From Megalobrama amblycephala (taxonomy: Eukaryota; Chordata; Actinopteri; Cypriniformes; Xenocyprididae): DNA of 64,000 bases. The number at the start of each line of letters is the position of its first letter. Within the stretch, counting starts at the first letter, position 1. The notes under the pieces were generated by a model. That model was given only the letters and a program-made list of their open reading frames with translations. It ran no database searches and was not told where the DNA came from. A program made the position numbers and the translations under genes. The stretch lies in contig NC_063044.1 in NCBI RefSeq assembly GCF_018812025.1, positions 73,953,244 through 74,017,243 of the forward strand, given 5' to 3'. Shown in pieces: positions 22,170 through 37,566 of this stretch.

Positions 22170-22592
22170 CAGCCAATCACAGCAGTGGGCGTTACACTGA
22201 AGTCTCACAGAGACACGCCCCTTCAAACGCAGCGTTCAAATCAGTGTAAAAAATTGACTTTTATTTCTACATTATGACCATTTGTGATGTAAAAATCACA
22301 CCAGCGTTATAAGTGCACCCCAGGACACATTATAAAATAACTTCTGCAAATGTTTGACCTGTTAATAGCGCTGATCACAAACACACAACTGAAATAATTA
22401 CTGTTCATTTCACCACAGCTTTACACAACCAGCAGGAAGAGAAAGATAAGAGGCTTGATATTTTTGTGTGATTATTATGTTCATGTTTATAGTATTTGGC
22501 GCGTCTCTGGCCGATGACGTCACAGCACGCGCGCGCCTTCCTCTCATTCAGTTTCAGCATCGAGTCTTCTGAGGAGAGTCGAGCAGTTCACG
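22170..22592 (+). promoter_or_regulatory. Putative promoter and first exon of zinc-finger gene 2
   Basis: Positions 22,170-22,360 match the unit 1 block at 480-655. The candidate UTR exon ends at 22,592 (cacg/gtattt) after the shared cagtttcagcatcgagtctt. The region 22,390-22,545 just upstream is unrelated to unit 1, so the two genes probably have different proximal promoters. Confidence 0.4.
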
Positions 22593-23922
22593 GTATTTCT
22601 CATATTTACACGATCATCAAACACACTTTATACAGTTTGATCAAGCGACAGGCTCATTTCTGTGTTGTTTTCATCGAGCACAGCGATACTTGTGCGTCTT
22701 TTCTGTTGTCTTCCTGCTGAAATAAACATTTAGTGCAGCATGTGAGGAAAATATGATGAATTCATTCAGACCTGAGCGATTTTGTGTTCGTTTGTGTGAT
22801 TGTTTCGATGTTTCATAGTGAAAACTGCTTAAGTCAAGTCAAAAGTTCAGATCTGAGGGCGATCTTGTTGCTGCTCCATTTGATCTTTGGCTGATCAGAT
22901 TTGTATTAAAATACACTGAAACAGATATTGTTAAATACTTTACATCGAGCCTATAGCGAGCCATATAAAACATTTCAAATCAAAATGTAAACGTTAATAT
23001 AGGAATACAGTTTGACATTGGCTTTGTGCTGTTCTTTATATGAGTTTTATAATCTTTTCTCATATATCCTGACTCAAATAATCAGTTTCTAACAGCAAAT
23101 ACTCAGAATAAAGTGAGATGATCTGAATGTCTTGTTGAATGAGTGTTGATGGTCATCAATATTAACAGAGAAACTGCTGAAATCTCTCTTTATTTCATGT
23201 CAATAGTTCCTGTTTTCACCTCATTTATTATGCTGATGTATTCAGATCTGCTGTAAATTGACACTTAAAGCTCATTTCATTGCTGTCAACAGACTGAGGG
23301 GATTTGATGACTACAAATATGTACATTTATTTATTTTACAGTTACTACGTTTCTAGATATCTGCCATTATTTTAATGAGAAACAGAATAAAGTTAGAATT
23401 AGAAACAAAAAGTTAATATAGCAAAAAAAAACAAAAAACTTGTCAGTATTTAAAACAAGAATCGTTTTCTGACATTCAAACACTGTATTTAAGGATCACA
23501 TTGCAGCCCAAAATACTCTTTAATTGTCATTTTAAGTCTTTATACTTTGCCACTTTCCTTCAAACCACTAGATTTCACCAATTTGTCAGCAAGACGTTTT
23601 TTATCATTTAAAATAGAACGAAATTCAGCATGAGCTCTTATTCTATTTATATACTTTATTAAGTAGAGGTCAAAATAACTGTTGTTTCTTTTTACATTAA
23701 ATATATCTGTTATACTGAATGATGATGGAACATTATTTCACCTATATTTTGACTTGTTTTATTAGTTATTTGAAACATTAAAATAGACACTTGCATTTAA
23801 TGTTTTTTTTTAATGTAAAATCGCTTTCGTACATTTAATTTTGATGCACACTAAAATTTGATTTCTGGTCTTTAACCCTATAAAAACAAACATAGTAACT
23901 GATATATTTTTGATTTTGGCAG

Positions 23923-24264
23923 ATCAGCTCCACCAACCAATCTGCAGTTCAAGTCAATGAAGCCCCGCCCACTTCAGTTCACTTAATGAAGCTCCTCCCA
24001 CATCACTCACATCATCAGTGAAGCTCCTCCCACAGCAGTTCACATCATCAGTAAAGCTCCTCCCACATCACTCACATCATCAGTGAAGCTCCTCTCACAG
24101 TAGTTCATCAATAAATGCTGGAATATTTCCATCAGACGAGCATCAGAGCATCAGGAAGAGCTGAAATCTGCAAAGACTGAGTTTATTAAAGAGGACAGTG
24201 AGAACATGAGTGATCCTAGAACCCTGCAGAATGAAACGCACTGAAGATACTGAAGAACAAAGAG
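23923..24264 (+). other. Predicted exon 2 of zinc-finger gene 2 with 5' UTR minisatellite
   Basis: Acceptor ttttggcag before 23,923, donor after 24,264, as in unit 1. The gaagctcctcccac minisatellite spans about 23,960-24,110. The ancestral start at 24,206 is now a 12-codon reading frame (see the findings) and coding may start at 24,231. Confidence 0.55.
24231..24264 (+). CDS. Zinc-finger gene 2, first coding exon (alternative start)
   Basis: The ancestral ATG at 24,206 is followed by one extra T (about 24,217) relative to unit 1, so it now ends at TGA after 12 codons. The ATG at 24,231 (MKRTEDTEEQR) is in the correct frame and enters the zinc-finger exon in phase 1 (EEQR-DLMEESEDSEELSEVEE). 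Use of this start would restore the conserved N-terminal motif, at the cost of re-initiation past an overlapping upstream frame. Confidence 0.5.
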
Positions 24265-25086
24265 GTTGGTGTTTATTCTTCATTCATTCATGATGCTGAA
24301 CAACATTCATGTTAGAAAGGTTCAAGCACTTCTGCACAATTATTATTTACAGTAATATTAATGTTGTCGTTTTAATTGGGAATCAAAAAAATAACAAATA
24401 CTCATTTTACAATGAACATTTTAATAGGTATTTTAAAACAGGGCTGTCACAAAACACTAGCCATATTAGGATACTTATTAAAGAGTCGACAAGACACTGT
24501 ATTCTTTTGCCACTCTTCCTCCATGTTGTTCAGAACACATACATGGCAAATGGTGAGTTTTTATTTGTGTTTTGAGACCTCGAAATTCCACACTGGTGAA
24601 GACATGAGGGCAGTGCTAAAGTTTATCGTCATCAAATCAAGATCGGTTCATGAGATTGGCCAGTATCAATATGAGGCCGATCAATCTGAGCATACCTAGT
24701 ATCATGTAAATGATCTTTCCAGAATGACTGATGGGGTTGTAAGCAGAAATGAAGCAAATCTGATTCATAGTTTCTGATAAAGTTGTATTTCTTATAAATT
24801 ATAGAAGTTATTCATAGTTATAGAGGTTATTCTTCTTACAGTAACTTTGGTAACAGGGTTGATGAATGTGATCAACACTGTTCTGATTTAGGTTTTATAG
24901 CTGGATCGAAGTGCACTGACCGCTACAGTATTCTTGTCAGAGATGTCTCGATAGCCTTTTAATGATTGCTCTGGCATCAACATAGATAGACATGTGCAAG
25001 GTTTTTCTAGAAGAATAAAATAAAAATAATAATTAGCAGATGAATCACTTAACGTAAATAATAAACAACAAAGTATCTTCTTATAC

Positions 25087-26578
25087 TAGTGGTGGGAGAA
25101 AAGCTTCGATGCATCGATGCATCGCGATTCGTTATCTAACGATCCAGAATCGATTCTCAAAAATTCAGAATCGATTCTGTGTTCAATTCAAATGCGAGCG
25201 CTGTCAAGACTCACGTGACCAAACAAAAAAGACGTTGATGGACGACCGTTCATATGCTGGTGAATTAGCTTAGTTTAAGATAAAATGGACAAACTACGAC
25301 CTGCACCATCTCATTTAAAATCGGATGTGTGGCAACATTTTGGATTTTCTGAAGACACCGAAGGTGTCGTTGATAAAAGCCATACTGTGTGCAAAGTCTG
25401 TAGCGCCAAATTCAAATATTTCGGCAACACGACTAACATGAAGAAACATATTACGCGGTTCCACTCAGAGCTGGAGAAACAGCATTCTCTTCCAATCACG
25501 AACACTCCCGGTTACATTCAAAGGACCCTGGATCAAGTAGCAAAGCTTCCACCGAATTCTGAAAAGGCAAAACGAATTACCCGATCAGTGGCGGGTTTTA
25601 TTGCCAAAGATCTGCGCCCGTACTCCGTTGTGGAAAACCAAGGATTTCGCACGATGTTACAGGTACTTGAGCCACGATACACTTTGCCCTCGCGTCGTTA
25701 TTTTAGTGAGACGGCTGTCCCCGCACTCTACAGTGAGTGTAAAGATCACATCTTAGAATCCCTAAGTAATACGGACAGAGTGGCAATAACATGCGATGCA
25801 TGGACATCAATTACAACAGAATCGTATGTCACTATTACGGCACACTACATTACAGATGAGTGGAAGCTTGCAGCTTGTGTTCTGCAAACGCGTGCTATGA
25901 GCGAAAGTCACACAGGGGCGAATATTGCTGAACTACTGCACAATGTTTCAGACGAATGGAAAATTCGGAACAAAGACTTGGTTTTGGTGAGTGACAATGC
26001 CTCTAACATGGCTGTTGCAGCACAGCTCGGCAAGTTTTCACATGTTAGATGTTATGCGCACACACTGAATTTGGCTTCCCAACGAGCGCTGAAGTTGCCG
26101 TCTGTGTCAAGGTTGTTAGGGAGAGTGAGGCGGATCGCGACTTTTTTCCACCGCAGCGCAATTGCAAACCATCAGTTGAAGGAGAAGCAAAAACAACTAA
26201 ATCTTCCGTCTCACAAACTGAAATCAGACATCATCACTAGATGGAACAGCGCATACGAGATGCTTGAAAGATTTCTTGAACAACAGCCGGCTGTCTGTGC
26301 TGCGTTACTATCACAGGAGGTGAGAAAAGGAGCGGCTGAAATCTTCACTCTCACGGAATCCGATATTTCATGCAGTGAGGATGTGATAACTGCTCTTAAG
26401 CCTATGAAAGATGCCACACTTCTGATGTCAGAGGAGAGCAGCCCCACTGCATGTTTAATTGCCCCATTGCATGCTAAACTGATCCAGGACATGAAAGAAA
26501 ACACTGAGGAAAAATCAGTGATGATCAGGGAGATAAAGAGGGTCATATGTGAGGACCTCAGCAAAAGGTACACCACTG
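25087..26578 (+). mobile_element. hAT transposon with BED-type transposase, 3' end lost
   Basis: A probable left end (tagtggtgggagaaaagctt at about 25,089) and a short leader precede the transposase frame starting at 25,285. The element is cut at about 26,578 by a minus-strand family A L2 fragment, so the right terminal repeat is gone. The shared tgtaacgagtacatc at the join also occurs at 5617, consistent with a recombination or insertion breakpoint in the L2. Confidence 0.75.
25285..26578 (+). pseudogene. hAT (ZBED-like) transposase, C-terminally truncated
   Basis: About 431 codons are open from ATG to the break. A BED zinc finger near residues 15-55 has CKVCSAKF and HITRFH (C-x2-C and H-x4-H). 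The catalytic core shows DAWTS with the first Asp, LVSDNASNM with the second, then CYAHTLNLASQ and ITRWNSAYEM, hallmarks of hAT transposases. The C-terminal part with the third acidic residue and the hAT dimerisation domain is missing, so it cannot transpose; the last ~16 residues of the open frame come from L2 sequence. The lack of internal stops suggests a young element or one recently active. It lies in the same orientation as zinc-finger gene 2, in its intron. Confidence 0.85.
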
Positions 26579-27690
26579 TAACGAGTACATCTGGTGTTAT
26601 AGGAAGTGTTCCCAGTTCCGGCTGACCAAATTTATGCAGCCTAACGGATTTGAAAATGTAAATTTATAAAGAGATGCGTTTTTAGTCTAGATTTAAACTG
26701 ACAGAGTGTGCCTGCTTCCCGAACAATGCTAGGAAGATTGTTCCAGAGTTTAGGTGCCAAATATGAGAAGGATCTAAAACATTTAGTGCTTTGTAAGTAA
26801 TTAGCAAGATTTTAAAATCTCTACAATGTTTAACAGGAAGCCAATGCAGTGATGACAGAACCGGGCTAATATGGTCATACTTCCTAGTTCTAGTAAGAAC
26901 TCTAGCTGCTGCATTTTGTACCAGCTGTAGTTTATTTATCAAGCGGGAGGAACAACCACCCAGTAGAGTGTTACAGTAATCTAGCCTTGAGGTCATGAAC
27001 GCATGAACTAACTGTTCTGCATTCTTCATTGAGAGCATATGTCGTAGTTTAGATATATTTTTAAGATGGAAGAATGTCGGTTTCTTCCCGACCTGGGCCG
27101 TAGTTTGTCATGTTTCAGCTCTAAGACTATGTGCTATATTACTAGAAAGAAGAGCAGCACCATTCCAGGAGGGATGAATACCATCTCTTTTCAACAGATC
27201 AGGTCTGCCCCAAAACTTTTCCAATTGTCTATGAAACCTATATTATTTTGCGGACACCACTTAGACAGCCAGCCATTGAGTGATGATAATCTGCTTACTC
27301 TCTCATCACTCCAACGAACAGGAAGGGGACCAGAGCAAATTACTGTTTCTGACATTATACTTGCGAGTTCACACACCTCTTTAATGTTAATTTTAGTATC
27401 TCCGACTGCGAGTCCAACATAATTTTGCCACGTAAATAATAATAGAGTATTTATGATTAGCATTAGCCAGAACTTTTAAATTTGCTTTGATGTCAGGTGC
27501 TCTAGAGCCTATTAATAACACTGGACTTACCTGTGTTACTCATACAATGTCGACAATCCAGAGAACTTTCCAGTAAGAACAGCTGATGCAACTATATAGC
27601 GCTACGCGCGCATCGCTGATTCCGTGTGCATCTTCGTCATTACGCTGAACACAGAGAATTCAGAACAAACACTGTACAGTTTGTTTAAAA
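26579..27690 (-). mobile_element. L2-clade LINE (family A) with large internal deletion
   Basis: Minus strand. The 3' UTR joins C-terminal reverse transcriptase (26,780-27,038: HAFMTSRLDYCNTLL, LHWLPVKH), which then jumps at about 27,065-27,080 to ORF1 sequence (27,090-27,463). The whole endonuclease and most of the transcriptase are deleted. The upstream part to about 27,690 could be its 5' UTR. It is not at the same site as the unit 1 element. Confidence 0.75.
27085..27463 (-). pseudogene. L2 ORF1 esterase-type domain (C-terminal part)
   Basis: The minus strand reads GPLPVRWSDERVSRLSSLNG, WLSKWCPQNNIGFIDNWKSF, then after a one-base shift LLKRDGIHPSWNGAALLSSN. The DGIHPS block matches the Asp-His pair of the SGNH/GDSL-like esterase found in ORF1 of CR1/L2 LINEs. 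The frame is broken near 27,190. Confidence 0.75.
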
Positions 27691-27993
27691 CTGAGTTAAA
27701 TGGATTGAGATTGTTTTCTCGTCCTCCTATCATGCTGTAGAAAGAGCTCAGATGATGTCACTTCCTGAGTGTCTCAGTTTTAAGAAATGCTCTGCCTTTA
27801 AAAGGAGGATAATCATTCAGAAGTAACAGTGTAGGCTGAAATAACCTCAGATACTTTGACTCCTGAAATACGGACAATACAAAAACGTTTTCACAGTCCA
27901 CAGTGAAAATGTGGGAAAGCTTTTTCCCTCACTTCCCTTCCTTCACATTCGTTTCTTTACCCCCACTTCTTTACCTACCCATTCTTCCCTTCA

Positions 27994-30143
27994 TTTACAT
28001 TTACATTTACATTTATTCATTTCAGACGCTTTTATCCAAAGCGACTTACAAGTGAGGAATACAACAAGCGAGTCGTCATGACGAGGCAAATAGACAAGAA
28101 GTGCTCATAATACGAGTTATAGGCAGTGCTCAGATCATTACTACAATAGAGAGGGATTAGAGGAAGTGAAAGGATAGGAATAAGAAGGGTTTTTTTTTTT
28201 TTTTTTTTTTAAGATGAGGTTAAGTGTCACGAAAGAGATGGGTTTTCAGCTGTCTTTTGAATATTGCCAGGGATTGCATTCCGGATGGAGCAGGAAGATC
28301 GTTCCACCAGCAAGGAACAGTGAACGAGAACGTTCTGGAAAGTGATTTTGTGCCTCCCTGTGATGGTACCACAAGCCTTCGCTCCTTTAATGAGCGCAGG
28401 TTTCTGGTAGGAGTGTAGACTCGTAAGAGTGAGTGGAAGTAGGAGGGTGCTGAGCCTGTGGCAGATCTGTAAGCAAGCGTCAACGCCTTGAATTTGATGC
28501 GAGCATCAAGTGGTAGCCAGTGAAGAGAGATGAAGAGAGGCGTGACGTGGGCTCTTTTGGGCTCGTTAAAGACGAGACGTGCTGCTGCGTTCTGAATCAT
28601 TTGTAGAGGCTTGATTGTGCATGATGGCAGTCCAGCCAGAAGAGCATTGCAGTAATCAAGTCTAGAAATGACCAGGGCCTGGACAGAAGTTGTGTTGCAT
28701 GTTCTGTTAGAAAGGGCCTGATTTTCCTGATGTTGTATAGTGCAAATCTGCATGACCGAGCTGTCTTTGCAATGTGGTCTTTGAAGGACAGTTGGTCATC
28801 AAGGATTACTCCAAGATTTCTGGCCGAATTTGACGGGGTAATTGAGGATGTACCTAGCTGGATGATGAAATCGTGATTTAGAGTCGGATTGGCAGGGAAT
28901 ACGAGAAGCTCAGTCTTAGCCAGGTTGAGTTGTAGATGATGTTCTTTCATCCATGCCGAGATGCCCGCCAGACAGCTTGAGATTCGTGCAGCTACTGTGG
29001 GATCATCTGGTTGGAATGAAAGGAAGAGTTGTGTGTCATCAGCATAGCAATGGTAGGAGAAACCATGTGCCTGAATGATGGGACCAAGTGATGTAGTGTA
29101 AATGGAGAAGAGGAGGGGTCCAAGAACTGAACCCTGAGGAACACCGTGGTCAGTTGATGAGCTTTGGATACCTCCCCTCTCCAGGCAACCCTGAAAGACC
29201 TTCCTGTGAGATAGGATTCAAACCAGAGAAGCGGAGTACCTGTGATGCCCAGTGATGAGAGGGTGGACAGGAGGATCTGATGATTCACCGTGTCAAAGGC
29301 AGCAGATAGATCGAGCAGAATGAGAACTGATGATTTGGAATCAGCCTTTGCAATCCGCAGGGATTCAGTGACCGACAGCAGTGCAGTCTCAGTCGAGTGG
29401 CCACTCTTGAAACCGGATTGATTGACATCCAATTGGTTGGTCTGTGAGAGGAAAGATGACACCTGGTTGAAAACAACTCGTTCAAGTGTTTTCCTATGAA
29501 TGGTAGGAGAGAAACAGGTCTGTAGCTGTCTACAAGAGACGTGTTTAATGTGGGTTTCTTAAGCAGTGGGGTTACAGCCTGCTTGAATGTGTTAGGGAAA
29601 GTGCCAGTGTGGAGGGATGTGTTGATGATGTGTGTCAGTGCTGGTAAAGTGTGGGAGCGATGGCTTGTAGAAGGTGTGTGGGTATGGGATCTAGAGGGCA
29701 GGTGGTGGGATGGTGGAGAGGAGAAGTTGGAACTTCTGTCTCAGTGAGGGGGAGAATGAAGAAGGAGGTGTGTGGCTGTGTGTTGGTTGGTCTGAGTTCC
29801 TGTGTGTGTGGAGCGGAGAACTGACTGCTGATGGTAGATGTTTTATCAGTGAAAAATGTAGCAAAATTTCAGCAGTAAGGGATGAGGTGGGTGGTGGTGG
29901 AGGGGGGCAGAGGAGAGAGTTGAATGTTTTGAAAAGTTCGTGTGTTTGGAGCGCTGTTGATTTTGTTGTGGAAATAGGAAGATTAGCAGCATGAATTTCA
30001 GCAGAAAAGGATGAGAGCAGAGATTGATAGCTACTTAGGTCAAATTGGTCTTTTGATTTGTGCCACTTCTTTGCACCTGAGTTTGGTCCGATGTTCCGAA
30101 GAACATCAGATAACCAGGGATTAGAGGGAGTGGCACGTGCAGG
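27994..30143 (-). mobile_element. L2-clade LINE (family B), 2.15 kb, in intron of zinc-finger gene 2
   Basis: Flanked by CCTTCA at 27,988-27,993 and 30,144-30,149, with the intact empty site in unit 1 (about 12,291-12,300). The 3' tail is at 27,994 (tttacatttacatttacatt). Coding pieces on the minus strand: C-terminus 28,220-28,753 ([25 protein letters not shown]), middle 28,597-28,950 ([35 protein letters not shown]), core 28,992-29,462 ([35 protein letters not shown]). Frameshifts disable it. The G-rich upstream part (29,540-30,000 plus strand) is the region before the transcriptase. Confidence 0.9.
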
Positions 30144-30205
30144 CCTTCACTCACTTCACTCTTAGTGATCATATGAAAGTATAATGTTCGCTGTCTTTCT
30201 TTCAG

Positions 30206-32533
<2,328 letters not shown>

Positions 32534-33006
32534 GTTACTCATCTTTATGAGCAGTAAAGTCTCTTCATAGAGATTTATTTTATTTGAAGCTGCTGCCCGT
32601 AACTTTTTTTGGTTAAAAATGATCCAAAATCCATATTTGAGCAACCAGCCAGTGTTCAAAACTATCTCCTTACCTTAGCCCGATTCACAACGGTAAGCTT
32701 GTAATAATGTTTCATAATTCAGGTGGTACTGGTGGGTTTTTCGAGGGAAATTCAAGAGTGTCTTTGCGTCACGTCTGTAAACAGAAAGAACAAGTCCCAG
32801 CTAGATCGCATGTGAGTCGGATCATTTATAGCCGTTTTATACCACAAATCATCTTCATGACATTAAAATAGATCATAATCGTGACACAGCAGTTGTCGAC
32901 CAGATTAAAATGACTATTAAACTCATCGTGATCTTTGAGCTTCACTTTTCATTTTCACGTTTGTCCCTCATTTGAAATCTCACATGATTTTTAATGTTTC
33001 TTTTAG

Positions 33007-33145
33007 ATCTGATGGACGAAAACAAGAAAAGAAAAACAGAAGACAAAAAGTGTAAAAACGCTTCACATGTAAATCAAGGCTGAAGATTCACATAAGAGTT
33101 CACACTGGGAAGAAGCAGATCAGTGAAATTCGCATCAGTCTTCTC
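33007..33145 (+). pseudogene. Decayed second zinc-finger exon, unit 2
   Basis: Acceptor ttcttttag then DLMDENKKRKTEDKKCKNAS before a stop, with SRLKIH-like remnants following. Compared with unit 1 it lacks about 230 bp. The small frame differences between the copies show independent decay after duplication. Confidence 0.65.
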
Positions 33146-33979
33146 GTTCTGACACCAAACGTGACACGATAAAGCATCTCTTCCATACAAATTTGTCCTA
33201 ATCAGCTGCAGCGAGAGACACGACAAAGAAACATCATCCACAGTTTACAAAGTTCATCTTCAGGAGTTTGTGTTAAAGTTAGTAATGAATTTCCATCACT
33301 CAGTTCTCTTTTATGAAGGAAAGCAGAAGTTTTTTTAAATGAACTCCGTGTTCTTGTGCTCTCACAGTTCAGGAGCTGAAGAAGAGTCATACGCTTTAAG
33401 AGAAACATGAATCTGATATTAATTTTTAACTCGTTCTTCATTGTTTAGAACATTTTTCTCTTCCACTTGTACTTTTCTATGCAAATGCTAATGCAATATT
33501 CTTTTATGTATTTTTGAAACTGGACACTGCTTCTCTTTTATTGATATGTTTGGCTCTTATAAGTCTTTAGTGTCACTTTTACTTTTTGTATAATGATTGA
33601 TTAAACTCATTACTCATGTTATCAACAACTCATTTGTTCTAGTCAGTTTGATGTTGAACCATTCAGGCTTCATGAAGTCAGAACAATTACTATGAACTTT
33701 AAACAACAACCAGCGTCGAGTCTTTGTCCTCGGTTTGATCAAGCGACAGGTTCATTTCTGTATTGTTTTAATCAGGCACAGCACTACTTGTGCATCTTTT
33801 CTGGCATCTTCTTTTTGTCTGCCACAGACTCTTCTTCCTGACTTTCACAGGAGCAATGTCATCAAAACAATTCTTGACTTTTGAGTTAAAAGAATCAAGG
33901 AGAAAATCAACAGAGTCTGCAGATATGCTTGGTGTTAAAGATTAGCCTTCATAAACAGTACACTAGTGTTCTCATTTAA
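33146..33979. other. 3' flank and relic promoter/L2 chimera, unit 2
   Basis: Matches unit 1 at 15,296-15,652 and 18,820-19,294, with the intact TTTTAT site at about 33,502 where unit 1 has its L2. The part at 33,720-33,975 repeats the promoter-relic/L2 chimera. No functional gene. Confidence 0.65.
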
Positions 33980-34248
33980 AGGTGCCCTAGAACACTTTTT
34001 CACAAGATGTAATATAAGTCTAAGGTGTCCCCTGAATGTGTCTGTGAAGTATTAGCTCAAAATACCCCATAATTTTTTTTTATTATTCAATATTTTAACT
34101 GCCTATTTTGGGGCATCATTAAATATGTGCAGATTCAGGCTGCTTCCCCTTTAAATCCTCGCGCTCCCCGCCCCCAAGCTCGTGACTCTATAATACATTG
34201 CATAAACAAAGTTCACACAGCTAATATAACCCTCAAATGGATCTTTAA

Positions 34249-34346
34249 TAATAATAATAATAATTCCTTACATTTATATAGCGCTTTTCTGGGCACTCAA
34301 AGCGCTTTACATATTGAAGGGGGAATCTCCTCAACCACCACCAAAG
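34249..34346 (-). mobile_element. Short 3' retroposon fragment with (TAA)n tail
   Basis: Unit 1 reads ggatctttacaaagtg without interruption; here about 100 bp are inserted, starting with ataataataataataat and containing tagcgcttttctgggcactc and caaagcgctttacatattga. This is a widespread fish retroposon 3' end; orientation is inferred from the simple-repeat tail. Confidence 0.65.
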
Positions 34347-34528
34347 TTACAAAGTGTTCGTCATGCAGCATATCAGATCATGTAAGTATGGTATTTATTT
34401 GGATGTTTACATTTGATTCTGAATGAGTTTGGTGCTCCGTGGCTAAAGCTAACATTACACACTGTTGGAGAGATTTATAAAGAATGAAGTTGTGTTTATG
34501 AATTATACAGACTGCAAGTGTTTAAAAA

Positions 34529-37522
34529 TGTTACCAGGGTTCCCACGCGCCTTGAAAGTCCTTGAAAGTACTTGGATTTCAGACACATGAATTCAAGGCC
34601 TGGAAAGTACTTGAAAGCAAATATTGGTCCTTGAAAGTGCTTGAATTAAATTTGAAATAAATTTTGTGAAAATGTATTATAAGATGCCCCTTTTAGTCCT
34701 AGTATATTTGTTTTGGAATATTATTTTACAATCAGTTTCCGAGTGTTTTCCATTGATCGGGTATCGGCCGGACGGGACCGATCCAAATCCGTTACTGTGC
34801 GTGTAGCCTACTATTTTGTGTTATTGTTAAGCTCCACAAAAGGCACAAAACATTAAAAAGCACCATAAAGTTTCTGTGCACTATATTCCAAGTGTTCTGA
34901 AGCTATTCCATAGTTTAATTTGAGGTACAGCTAAATATTTAAGTCGTTAAATTAAAGTTCACGTAAATGGCTCCCTCCGCTGCGGCTGTCAGTCATTCTC
35001 CATTCAGCATTCAGACTGCGTGTCGCGTTCGGTTACTACAGTCAACACAATGGAACTCTCTCCAAGATGAATCAATGTTTCTGTTATTATACTTCATCTG
35101 TAGACAACGATACCGGCAATACAGTACGCATCAATATATCTTCACTTTGTGCTTTGAACTTTTCACTGCGGAGCGCTGTGACTCCATGATGCTTCAAGCG
35201 CATCATTCTGCACACGGGATGCGCATAAGCGCTTTGTGCCGCTCTGTATGGGAGCCGTTCATATTATAATACTTTTGCGCAATGAAAGATTGTTAGTAGC
35301 ATTTTTTTTTGGTTCTGTCCTATGTTGCTGCATTATTTTAACTTTTATATTTTAATGATAAGACATTAAATAGCTCAATTTCGTCCACATTTTCATATTT
35401 ATTCACAAACTTATAGGATAAACAATATGCCTACTACTATGCATTTATTTATATTATGAAAAGAAAGTATTATGAAAAAATATCTGCGTCACTTTTCAGT
35501 TTTCATCTTGAACACTTTTTGAGGATCGTGAGTGAACGCGATCATCTCTTCCTCTTTACTACTTTACAGAAGAAATTAAAGAAATTAATCTGTATCACAT
35601 CAGTTCAATCAGTGTTGTAAACAATGTCACGTGTAAACCTCAGAAAAGCCATTCGTTGACCATAAACTTAAAGTCAGCAGCAAGAAAAAATAAAACAAAC
35701 TATTTAAAACAAAACGAAATAGATTAGAAACTTTTAATTATGTAAGCATAAGTATTATAATATATAGTAAAATGGACAAACTGAGTGTGTGTAATCAAAC
35801 GCATCGTTTTCATTTTATTCTGGAGACTGAACTCGCGCTCTGCTGCCACACTGGAGCGCACTCACCACCTACTGGACAGGGGTGGGAATTACAGTTACAA
35901 GCAACATCAGCCTCAATCTGTCAAAATGACGGACAGGCTGCAGATTTTTTCCGTCACTGCTGAAAAAAATTCCATCAATGACGGAAAATTTTCGGTTAAC
36001 ACGACCTTTGAGATTATATATTATACACACGCCACACTACCGCCGGTGACATTCCACGACCGTGGTGGCGCGGTTGTCATGCCGACCGTCACAGCCATAA
36101 GCGTTATTCTATAGTCTTTGCCATAAGTGAGGCATACAGTTTATTAGGTAATTTAGCACTTTTCTTATTACTTGAATATCGGATCGGTATCGGCCAACAC
36201 TGAATCCCAGGTATCGGTATCGGAAGCAAAAAAGGCGGATCGGTGCATCCCTAGTGTCAATATATTAAATGCGCGCAAGAGCCTTAAAGGGACAGACAAC
36301 AAATGCTGCGACTTGTCCTTGAAGGGATAGTTCAACCAAAAATGAAAATTCTGTCACTCTAAACTTGATCCAAACCTGTATTAATTTGTCTTGTGCTGAA
36401 CGCAAAAGAACATATTGAAGAATGTGGGTAACCAAACAGCTGGTCCCCAGTGAGTTCCATAGTATGAAAGAAAATACTATGGATGTCAGTGGGTAGCTAC
36501 TAGCAAATGTTTGGTTATCAACTTTCTTTAAAAAAAACACAAAAAAAACTTGTATGTTCAACAGAAGAAATGTATTCGGGTTTTAAACAACTTCTACGTT
36601 GAGTAAGTAATGACTGAATTTCCTTTTTTTTTTTTCAATTTCTTTAATATAGTAGCTTTAACAAGAAACTCCTAAGAATTTTGATATATAAATTGCAATT
36701 CTGATTTTCTTTTCTCAGAATTGCAAGCTTATATATGATGTTTTATTAACAAAGTTCGGGAGGAGCAAGTTATAATTAACCTAAGCACATAATTAACCTA
36801 ATTAGCACAGGTGGAGAGCATTCAGTTAATCAGCTCAACCATTGTCAAGAGGTATAAATTCACCTCTGTTCATCTGAGAGTTTACCAGCATCCCTCCTCC
36901 ACCCCATCTCCTCACTTCTAATTCTATCTACTTTTAACACACCGGGTGGAGTACTCTGGGTTTGGGCCAAAAATTCGAGCTCGGAGCCCTCTCCCTGGAC
37001 AGCACACCAAATACACATAACTTTACTCTATTTAATAATATGGATATGTGAACTTGTGAGCTATTATATATTGTATATATTCTGCCACTTTAAGCCACAA
37101 TTACGATCCTTATAATAATTTTCAATTGCAAAATGTTTTTTTCTAATATTCTCTCTATATTATGATTTTAAGTAATGATTCATAAAAAATGAAAACCAAA
37201 ACTAGTATGGATTAATTGTTAATATTAGGGATAAGAAAGCTGAAAACAGTTTTAATTTATTTCCAAAATTAATGTACAAATGATTCTGTTCCTCTTCCGG
37301 GTTAAAATGGATGCAAATGCAATAGGATGATTAAAATGTTAAGTACTGTAAGAGGTCTTTCATGACGCTCTATATGTAATGTGAATTTGATAGGTGCTTG
37401 ATATAAAATAAACAGTGCTTGAAAAAGTCCTTGAAAGTCCTTGAATCTGATATTCATGAAAGAGTGGGAACCCTGTGTTACGTCCTGAGACGTATTGTGT
37501 ATGTGTTTTGTTGGTTCCTTCT

Positions 37523-37566
<44 letters not shown>

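Noticed and set aside
35772..36114. Overlapping frames at 34,967-36,114
   Set aside because: They lie in a hAT-type fragment and neighbouring repeats, have no recognisable domain and no splice support.
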